From an uncultured Catenibacterium sp. (GTDB lineage Bacteria; Bacillota_I; Bacilli_A; Erysipelotrichales; Coprobacillaceae), in contig CAAFPB010000029.1 in assembly GCA_900764725.1 (NCBI GenBank), positions 1-7,866 on the forward strand: a DNA stretch of 7,866 nt, given 5' to 3'. The translations under genes were made by a program, and so were the position numbers. Shown here piece after piece: positions 1 to 6,274 of this stretch (the first letter of the stretch is position 1; every line of letters begins with the position of its first letter). The notes beneath the pieces are model-generated. The model did not search any database and was not told where the DNA came from. It saw nothing but the letters and a program-made list of their open reading frames with translations.

Positions 1-35
1 AATATAGTAAAAAACATCATTTAAATCGAAAACAT

Positions 36-50
36 TTAGATATATTCTAA
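36..50. promoter_or_regulatory. Small dyad with weak -10 candidate upstream of the RpiR-family gene
   Basis: TTAGATATATTCTAA has perfect 5-base arms (TTAGA/TCTAA) around a 5-base centre. It overlaps a possible -10 hexamer TATATT at 41-46. No good -35 is visible about 17 bases upstream. The site lies 31 bases before the TTG start of the regulator, so it could be a promoter with an autoregulatory operator. In DNA this AT-rich a short dyad can arise by chance. The call is inference from position and symmetry only. Confidence 0.22.
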
Positions 51-81
51 AAAATAGGTATCACAAGAGGGAGGGATTTCT

Positions 82-795
82 TTGAAATTTACATATACTC
101 AAATAAGTAGTTTAAATGAAACAGAAGCGCATGTTTACAGTTATGCTATACAAAACAAAGACAGTGTATTAGAACATAGTATTCGAGAATTAGCCAATGA
201 AATACATGTATCTACTGCGACAATTCTACGATTTTGTAAGAAGATGGGGTGTGCAGGTTTCTTAGAATTCAAATATAAATTGAAAGAATCTATTACAGTT
301 GAAAATCTAAAAAAACAAATAGAAGACTCTTCCTTTGCAGATTTTGCTGAACATATAGAAACTCAGACTTATTCAAAGAGTATTCAAGAAGCAGTAAATT
401 ATATTAAGAATGCAGATGATTTCTATATTTCATTTTTTGGACCATATAGTGATTTTGCGAAATTTATGTCACGTTCTTTTTCTCATATAGGTTATAGTTG
501 CTCTGCTATTGTAGACAAATACTATCCTATACCTAAAGCGTCTGAAGAAGGAAAATCTGTTGTTATAATTGGTTATAATCAAATAGTTGAAAAAACAATC
601 TTTGATGAAGTGAAAAGATATAAGGAACAAAATTGCATTGTCATTATGATTACAGCTGAAGACATAGGTGTTTTAGAGCATCTATGTGATGTAGTGATTT
701 TTATATCAAAAGGATTTGTAAGAACAGAACAAATCATCTCAAACATTCCTCTTATATATACATTCGAAAAAATACAGAGAGAATTATTAAAATAG
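82..795 (+). CDS. RpiR/MurR-family transcriptional regulator with degenerate SIS domain
   Basis: A 237-residue DNA-binding regulator, near the shorter end of the RpiR family. Residues about 1-75 form the N-terminal RpiR helix-turn-helix domain. The stretch RELANEIHVSTATILRFCKK (35-54), followed by MGCAGFLEFKYKL, matches the family pattern in which Ser-x-Ala-Thr precedes Arg-Phe and a Lys-x-x-Gly-x-x-Gly-Phe motif. Residues about 112-210 resemble an SIS domain, which in this family usually senses a phosphosugar. Here the first ligand loop reads FFGPYS (118-123), and the usual Ser-x-Ser-Gly loop is replaced by GYNQ (164-167), so the ligand is unclear. The start is TTG at 82, chosen because a strong GA-rich ribosome site (AGAGGGAGGG, 66-75) lies 6 bases upstream. 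No in-frame ATG precedes it. It ends 284 bases before the pilus operon on the same strand. Control of that operon is possible but inferred only from adjacency. Confidence 0.88.
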   Translation: MKFTYTQISSLNETEAHVYSYAIQNKDSVLEHSIRELANEIHVSTATILRFCKKMGCAGFLEFKYKLKESITVENLKKQIEDSSFADFAEHIETQTYSKSIQEAVNYIKNADDFYISFFGPYSDFAKFMSRSFSHIGYSCSAIVDKYYPIPKASEEGKSVVIIGYNQIVEKTIFDEVKRYKEQNCIVIMITAEDIGVLEHLCDVVIFISKGFVRTEQIISNIPLIYTFEKIQRELLK

Positions 796-970
796 ATGTT
801 TCAAGGAAATGTTACATGTAACCCTTCGGAATGAATAGTAATTTTTTTATTTATTTGTTTTTTGGATAATAAGTGATGTATTTATTACTTTCATTGGTAT
901 GAATTATATCTATTTTCTATCACTAATAATACAGTAGAAAATATAAGTACAACAAACGTTTCGAATTAGT

Positions 971-983
971 GTTACAGGTTACA
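971..983 (+). repeat. GTTACA tandem pair, part of a motif cluster
   Basis: GTTACAGGTTACA carries two direct GTTACA copies with a 7-base period. Further copies lie at 811-816 and 1029-1034, the complement TGTAAC is at 817-822, and a near copy GTTACT is at 1010-1015. This makes five exact copies on either strand within 284 gene-free bases, which is more than expected by chance. The clustering suggests a protein-binding site array in front of the pilus operon. Which regulator would bind is unknown. The motif does not occur in the leader of the RpiR-family gene. Confidence 0.35.
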
Positions 984-999
984 ATGTAGATTAAATTAA

Positions 1000-1026
1000 T
1001 TGTTTTTATGTTACTTCTATGATAAT
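1000..1026 (+). promoter_or_regulatory. Weak promoter candidate for the pilus operon
   Basis: TTGTTT (1000-1005) and GATAAT (1021-1026) resemble -35 and -10 boxes, but the 15-base spacer is short. Transcription would begin near 1033, inside the TGGAATTTCCA dyad (1035-1045), leaving a leader of about 45 bases. Other weak hexamers exist in this AT-rich gap, for example TACAAT at 980-985 and GATAAT at 865-870. This is therefore only the best-placed candidate, and no start site can be fixed from sequence. Confidence 0.2.
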
Positions 1027-1079
1027 TTGTTACATGGAATTTCCAAAACATTAACAAAAAACTTAAAAAAGGTACTTAT

Positions 1080-1574
1080 ATGAAGAAGAAAATAATTTTC
1101 ATCAGTTTAATTATCGTTTGCATCATCATGTTTCTTATTACTACCTTTTGCCCATTTTATAAGGTAGAAGGACACTCTATGAGCTCTACACTAAAGAATA
1201 ATGATTATGTATGTATCAAAAAAACAAAATCATTTAAACAGGGAGATTTAATCGCTTTTGAATACAACAATAAGCTTCTTGTAAGAAGAGTTATTGCCTT
1301 AGGTGAGGATGAAGTCAACATTGATACAAATGGTTATGTATTTGTGAATGATAAGAAGCTAGAAGAAGAATATCTCACAAGTAGAAAAGACAATCCATTA
1401 CGTGATGAAGTATTTCCCTACACTGTCCCTAGTGGAAAGGTATTCGTACTTGGAGACAATAGAAATCAAGCGATAGATTCTAGAATGCGAGATTTAGGAT
1501 GTATTGATCAAAAACAGATTATCGGAAAAGTAATATTGAGAATTTATCCAATCACACGCTTTTCTGTTTATTAA
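1080..1574 (+). CDS. Type I signal peptidase-like protein of pilus operon, catalytic Lys replaced by Arg
   Basis: A 164-residue membrane protein of the S26 signal peptidase family. One N-terminal membrane segment (about residues 5-24) is followed by an extracytoplasmic domain. Box B is GHSMSSTL (31-38), with the nucleophile Ser33 kept but the usual Pro replaced by Ser. Box C is QGDLIAF (54-60). In box D, VRRVIALGED (68-77), the general-base Lys of the standard Val-Lys-Arg motif is Arg69 (codon AGA, 1284-1286), and the Pro-Gly-Asp turn is altered. Box E is GDNRNQAIDSR, where a conserved Ser is Ala. In streptococcal pilus islands a related SipA protein has lost its catalytic dyad and acts in pilus assembly, so a chaperone-like or altered-specificity role is plausible here; Lys65 might also substitute. 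AAAAAAGG (1065-1072) is a modest ribosome site. The adhesin gene follows after 15 bases, which indicates co-transcription. Family membership is firm; activity is uncertain. Confidence 0.88.
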   Translation: MKKKIIFISLIIVCIIMFLITTFCPFYKVEGHSMSSTLKNNDYVCIKKTKSFKQGDLIAFEYNNKLLVRRVIALGEDEVNIDTNGYVFVNDKKLEEEYLTSRKDNPLRDEVFPYTVPSGKVFVLGDNRNQAIDSRMRDLGCIDQKQIIGKVILRIYPITRFSVY

Positions 1575-1589
1575 TGAAAGGAGAAAAAT

Positions 1590-4500
1590 ATGACAGGTTA
1601 TAATATTTTGAATAAGCCTGGCAGAAAGAAGACTCTGTTATCTTTTTGCTTGGTTTTTTTGACGGCTATTGCGTTCTTTTATATTAATAGTGCAAGAATG
1701 GATGATTTTACATCATTGATTACAGATGTAACTCTTCAATATGAAAATAAAGGTGTAATGAAGGATTATTCATCTGATATTAAGTTAGAAGATAACACTT
1801 CTCTTACCTTCACTATTAAAGCAACCATCCCACAAGGAACCCTTGCTTCAATAGATACTAAAGAAGTTAAGAACCAGACATTATCTTATAACTTACCTGA
1901 ACAATTAAATCTAGAAGATACACAAACAAATAAGCTCTATCTAGAAGATGATTTAGTACATTCTATTGGTACTTATGAGATCAAAGACAATATACTCACA
2001 ATGTATTTTAATGACGTCAGTACGAATGCAGAAAGTAATTTAAAACTTGCATTGGTACTAGATACTAATTCTTCACATGTTATCTATGATACAAACGGTT
2101 CTTCTCTTATTTCATTCAATATAAAAAAGATTGAATTAAATAAGTATATTGAACAGTCACAAGTTACTACAGTCACTTCTCTAATAGATACACAGGTTAT
2201 TGCAGGTGTAAAGAATAATACAAATGTTAAAACTTCTACTCTTACAAATACACCTGTTTCCGTATCACGAGAAATAACAGTAGAACCAGGTATTGGTACA
2301 CCGACAGACTTTGGACCATATATCTCATCAGCTACTGTAAGTAAATTACACAATGGTCAGTGGGTAGAATCTACAGAATTTGAAGAAGGCGACCAAGTAA
2401 AAGTACATATTGGTTATACCCTTCCTGCAAATATTGTAACGGATGAAAATGATTCTATTTTTTATCAGTTACCTAATGGTGTTAAACCTCTTAAAAATGA
2501 AACAGGTTCTGTATGTGCCTCTAATGGTAAAGTAGTTGGAACATACATTATTGATACAAATGGAAAAATCACTATTGAGTTCAATGATGATTATGCGAAT
2601 TCGGAACCATTCTCAGGTTATATTGAATTTGAAGGGACAGTAAGTGCAGATGGTAATGGGGATAATGGAAATATAAAGTTTGATGGTACTGGTGGAGAAA
2701 TCATTATTAAACCAAATAAATCTCAGTATGATTTAAATGTCTCTAAACAAGGCACATTACAATCAAATGGAGAAATTAGTTATACAATTACTGCAAGTTC
2801 TACTAAAGGGACTGAAGATACCGTAAATATTAAAGATTCATTTGTGAACTGGGACACTGCTACAGGTACTTACAATAAAGATAGCTTTAAAGTAGTTAAG
2901 GTAGATAGTAATGGTAATAAGACGGATGTATCTGTTTCACCAAATATTAGTGGTGATTCCTTTACTATTGATAATCTACCAAAACTAAATGCGGGTGAAA
3001 GCTATGAAATCACTTATACCGCAAAAGCTACAGCTGATAGTAAAGATGGTTCTGGATCTTTAGGTAATAGTGCTAAAGCAACAAGTGGTGAGATTTCTAA
3101 AGAATCAGGTACATGGATTACTATCTCTAATGCAGTAGTGTCAAAACATGGTGGATATGACTACAATACTGGAAAGATGAACTGGACAATTACGATTAAT
3201 CCAGATAAGAAGGATATCGGTGGTTATACACTCACTGATAAGATTCAAAATGGTCTCACTTTACCAGATTCATTTACTTTAAAGAAAAGTGATGGTTCAA
3301 CAGAAACAATTACTTTACCTTATACATTCCCTGAAGGTTCAAAAGATACATATACTATTGAATATCAAACAGATGCTCCAAAAGAAAATGGTAATGTAAA
3401 CAATACAGCATATTTCTCTAAGGGTGATAAGTCATATGAATCAGGAACAGATGTAGGTGTATGGCATAGAGATTGGAATTTATCAAAGTCTACGATTAGT
3501 AGTACTGTAGATAAAGACTCTCAAATTATAAACAATAAATGGCAGGCTTATATTACTTTACCTGATGAAAAGATTACAACAGTGACTTATTCTGATATCA
3601 TTCAAAATGGATCAAGTACTAAAGATGCTGATTTTAATGGTGAACATTATGCAATACTTTCTACTTTAAAACAGGAAATCTTAAGTAATATCCAATTAAA
3701 AGATCAGGATGGAAATCTTATTTCTAATGAAGAATTAGACATTGATATCAAGTTCTATAAAGATGAAGAAAAGAAGAATGAAGTGACTAATGATGATGCG
3801 CACGTTAAAGCATTTGAAGTGACTGTAAAGAGAAAAGATAGTGCTTCATTTATTGGCCAATCTCTTAATATTTCTTCTTATTCTACAATAGCTGATTTAT
3901 CAGATACTAAAGAAGGTATTGATTATTACTTCTCTAACAAGGGTATTGTGAAGGATAAAACATCAAGCAGTAGTGTAACCTACAATAAACCTAAAAAGGT
4001 AGTTAAACAAGGTTATGGTAAGGTAGAAAATAGTACTGAAAATAAATTCAGCAGCGAGAAAGTCACTACGAACTATATCAGTCAAAATGGTAAGCTTTAC
4101 TATAGAATCTTATTTACACCAGATTCTAATGAAGAATATAGCTTTACTGATACATTACCTAACGGTACAAAACTTGTAGAAACTGAGTTACGTTCTGATT
4201 ATAAATCTAATACATACAAATCTAATCCAGCTGATCGTAGCTCACCAGAAGCTGTTTATTATTTCAATGATTATTGGGAAAGCTATTGTGATGGTGATTC
4301 AAATAATACTGATATAAGTAAGTACTTTAAGTATTCTTATGATCAATCAACCAACAAAGTTACATTCACATTTGTACCTGGTTACAATAGAACAGATGGA
4401 GATTGGTCTACAAATAGAAATAACCCTAATGGTACAATCGCAATCTATTATGCAGTAGATATCACAAGTGATGAATTCTGGAATGATTTAAAGAGTGAAT

Positions 4501-6203
4501 CTAAGAATTATTCAAATATATTAGAATATGATGGAAACAAACAGACTCAGCATACAGAAGTAGAAAGAGAAACACAAAATGTCTCTAAAACAGCTAAACA
4601 AATAGAGAATACTACTAACGTAGAATACTCTGTTGTAATTAACCCAGCAGGAAAGGATTTAGATCCTACTTCAGATAAACTTACATTAGTCGATCAATTA
4701 AGCCATGATTCAAATATTACTTCATATCTTAATTTATCTAAGCTAAAGCTTTATGAATATGATTCTAAATCTGAAGATCATAGAGGAAACGTCATTGATG
4801 AAAGTCGTTATCAGATGATAATAGACGAATCAACACATAAGCTCACTATCACAATACCGGATGAACTCGCTTGTGTACTTGTCTATGAATATGATTTTGA
4901 TGTAGGTAATTTGAATGATCCATATGTTCAAAACAATATCTCTTTGAATGGACAATACAGTTCTGGTGCTAATTTAAAGATTGATACACATCATTCTTCA
5001 GCAGGAGTTGTGAAGAGTAAGATTATTTTTTATAAAGTTGATAGTAATGACTACTCTAAGAAGCTTGAAGATGCCAAGTTTAGAATGTGGAAGTTTAATA
5101 CAGATACACATGATTGGGACAAAGTGACATATGAGGGTGAAGAAGTCTTTGTGACAAACAAGGATGGAGAACTTCTCTTTGCCCAGGATAATGAAGATAG
5201 TATCTTAGTGTATAATACACTTTATAAATTTGAAGAATTAAAAGCACCTACTGGTTATGATAAAGAAGATAAAATATACTATTTCTCTCTTTATAATGCG
5301 AGTGCAAACAAGACAAAACAAGATGCAATAAATGCTTTAAATGCATTAAATGTTGGATATTATACACGTTTAAACGTTTCTTCAGATATCTCTTATTTAC
5401 CTAACAATAAAGAAGTTTCTGTCTATGTACCTAATGACTCTAATAGTATTTCTGTAAAGAAGGTATGGGTTGATTCTGAAAATAAGGAAACCACAAACCA
5501 TCCATCTTCTATTAACTTGAACTTAATACAGAATATTCAGACACCAACAGGTGTTACAGTCAATACTCATATCTATGTGAAATATGACTGGGATCCAAAC
5601 GAAACAGTTGTAGATGATCAATCACTCGTCGTTAAAGAAGGTGGATCTATTAAGATGACTCTTCCTGTTTCATGTAATGCTGGTCAGGAAGCAGGTGCTG
5701 TGACGGTTGACGGAGCCACTGATTATAGCTTCTCTAATGATAATCAATGGTATGGTCATGTCATATTAACCATCAATAATGTCACACCAGATATGAACCT
5801 AAGAATCAAACTTACAGGTAATGATAATTCTCAAGTTAAGTATGATTATGATAAAGAGTATCAAACAACAAAGAATGTTATCGATACAGTTACATTAAAT
5901 GACTCTAATGATTGGAGTCATACATGGACAAAAGATGAACTACCTGAACAGGTAGATGGTAAAGATTGTATTTATACAATCGAAGAAGAAGTCCCTTCAG
6001 GATATCAGGTCTCTTATACCAACAACAATGGTATTCTAGAAGGAAATATTACTGTCACAAACAAACAGTTAGGCAGTAATGAACTTCCTAGTACGGGAGG
6101 TTTTGGTAAGTTTGGTTATTACGCAATAGGTGCTCTGTTTATTACAACAACTCTATTGGTTTATATAGTAAATTGTAGAAAGAAGGAGGGCATTAACCCG
6201 TAA
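1590..6203 (+). CDS. Large LPSTG-anchored multidomain adhesin, probable pilus tip/ancillary pilin
   Basis: A 1537-residue surface protein. Residues 1-35 form a basic n-region and hydrophobic segment (export signal). No clear Ala-x-Ala cleavage site is seen; the best guess is after Ala35. Next come about 1100 residues of beta-rich Ig-like modules. Several open with a Lys-containing strand and run into a pattern such as NWTITINPDKKDIGGYTLTD (531-550), typical of CnaA/collagen-binding-type repeats; comparable units start near 380, 625, 805 and 993. A SpaA/CnaB domain spans about 1142-1235 (Lys1149 and Glu1216 of EELKAPTGY are the likely isopeptide pair). A final CnaB spans about 1286-1490 (Lys1291 of KKVWVD, Glu1466 of YTIEEEVPSGY), interrupted by an insert at about 1316-1427. 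The C terminus has LPSTG (1499-1503), a membrane helix and a tail containing Arg-Lys-Lys. No vWA MIDAS or thioester motif was recognised. AAAGGAG (1577-1583) lies 6 bases before ATG. The binding target is unknown. Confidence 0.9.
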   Translation: MTGYNILNKPGRKKTLLSFCLVFLTAIAFFYINSARMDDFTSLITDVTLQYENKGVMKDYSSDIKLEDNTSLTFTIKATIPQGTLASIDTKEVKNQTLSYNLPEQLNLEDTQTNKLYLEDDLVHSIGTYEIKDNILTMYFNDVSTNAESNLKLALVLDTNSSHVIYDTNGSSLISFNIKKIELNKYIEQSQVTTVTSLIDTQVIAGVKNNTNVKTSTLTNTPVSVSREITVEPGIGTPTDFGPYISSATVSKLHNGQWVESTEFEEGDQVKVHIGYTLPANIVTDENDSIFYQLPNGVKPLKNETGSVCASNGKVVGTYIIDTNGKITIEFNDDYANSEPFSGYIEFEGTVSADGNGDNGNIKFDGTGGEIIIKPNKSQYDLNVSKQGTLQSNGEISYTITASSTKGTEDTVNIKDSFVNWDTATGTYNKDSFKVVKVDSNGNKTDVSVSPNISGDSFTIDNLPKLNAGESYEITYTAKATADSKDGSGSLGNSAKATSGEISKESGTWITISNAVVSKHGGYDYNTGKMNWTITINPDKKDIGGYTLTDKIQNGLTLPDSFTLKKSDGSTETITLPYTFPEGSKDTYTIEYQTDAPKENGNVNNTAYFSKGDKSYESGTDVGVWHRDWNLSKSTISSTVDKDSQIINNKWQAYITLPDEKITTVTYSDIIQNGSSTKDADFNGEHYAILSTLKQEILSNIQLKDQDGNLISNEELDIDIKFYKDEEKKNEVTNDDAHVKAFEVTVKRKDSASFIGQSLNISSYSTIADLSDTKEGIDYYFSNKGIVKDKTSSSSVTYNKPKKVVKQGYGKVENSTENKFSSEKVTTNYISQNGKLYYRILFTPDSNEEYSFTDTLPNGTKLVETELRSDYKSNTYKSNPADRSSPEAVYYFNDYWESYCDGDSNNTDISKYFKYSYDQSTNKVTFTFVPGYNRTDGDWSTNRNNPNGTIAIYYAVDITSDEFWNDLKSESKNYSNILEYDGNKQTQHTEVERETQNVSKTAKQIENTTNVEYSVVINPAGKDLDPTSDKLTLVDQLSHDSNITSYLNLSKLKLYEYDSKSEDHRGNVIDESRYQMIIDESTHKLTITIPDELACVLVYEYDFDVGNLNDPYVQNNISLNGQYSSGANLKIDTHHSSAGVVKSKIIFYKVDSNDYSKKLEDAKFRMWKFNTDTHDWDKVTYEGEEVFVTNKDGELLFAQDNEDSILVYNTLYKFEELKAPTGYDKEDKIYYFSLYNASANKTKQDAINALNALNVGYYTRLNVSSDISYLPNNKEVSVYVPNDSNSISVKKVWVDSENKETTNHPSSINLNLIQNIQTPTGVTVNTHIYVKYDWDPNETVVDDQSLVVKEGGSIKMTLPVSCNAGQEAGAVTVDGATDYSFSNDNQWYGHVILTINNVTPDMNLRIKLTGNDNSQVKYDYDKEYQTTKNVIDTVTLNDSNDWSHTWTKDELPEQVDGKDCIYTIEEEVPSGYQVSYTNNNGILEGNITVTNKQLGSNELPSTGGFGKFGYYAIGALFITTTLLVYIVNCRKKEGINP

Positions 6204-6223
6204 TAACAAAGTATTATTTATGT

Positions 6224-6251
6224 TTTACATTGAGGGAAATGGTTTTATAAA
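6224..6251 (+). promoter_or_regulatory. Possible internal promoter for the backbone pilin gene
   Basis: TTTACA (6224-6229) and TATAAA (6246-6251) each match the housekeeping -35 and -10 consensus at five of six positions, with a 16-base spacer. They lie in the 71-base gap between adhesin and backbone pilin. Transcription would start near 6258, just before the strong AAGGAGG ribosome site (6259-6265), giving a very short leader. An extra promoter here would fit the need for many backbone subunits per adhesin. No terminator hairpin is visible in the gap, so read-through from the upstream gene is also expected. Confidence 0.38.
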
Positions 6252-6274
6252 GGACAAAAAGGAGGAAAAGGATT

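Larger units (their letters stand above)
805..1044. repeat. Interrupted inverted repeat bounding the control region
   Basis: The left arm, 805-822, is GGAAATGTTACATGTAAC. The right arm, 1029-1044, read on the minus strand, is GGAAATTCCATGTAAC. The arms share GGAAAT and CATGTAAC and differ only in the centre (GTTA against TC). They enclose 206 bases, nearly the whole gap between the regulator and the signal peptidase-like gene. The left arm itself contains a perfect 12-base palindrome, GTTACATGTAAC (811-822). The right arm overlaps the dyad TGGAATTTCCA (1035-1045). The arms may be two operator copies, or less likely the ends of an invertible promoter segment. No recombinase gene is present in the window. 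Confidence 0.4.

Noticed and set aside
809..838. Tiny open frame ATG...TAG of nine residues in the gap
   Set aside because: The only AGGA is almost touching the ATG, the peptide has no features, and such frames are common by chance.
811..848. Possible terminator after the RpiR-family gene: dyad GTTACATGTAAC, a CTTCGG loop-like stretch and a run of seven T (842-848)
   Set aside because: No GC-rich stem of useful length pairs directly before the T run. TTAC with GTAA gives only about four pairs, and the palindrome has no loop.
951..966. Catabolite-repression (cre)-like site around AAACGTTT (954-961)
   Set aside because: The central palindrome fits, but the flanking TG and CA positions of the cre consensus are missing on both strands.
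2084..2353. 89-residue open frame on the minus strand
   Set aside because: It lies wholly inside the adhesin gene, has no recognisable domain or convincing ribosome site, and is the expected antisense shadow of a repetitive coding sequence.
1590..6203. vWA or thioester adhesion domain in the large adhesin
   Set aside because: No Asp-x-Ser-x-Ser MIDAS motif was found, and the scattered Cys residues are not in a Cys-Gln thioester context that I could recognise.
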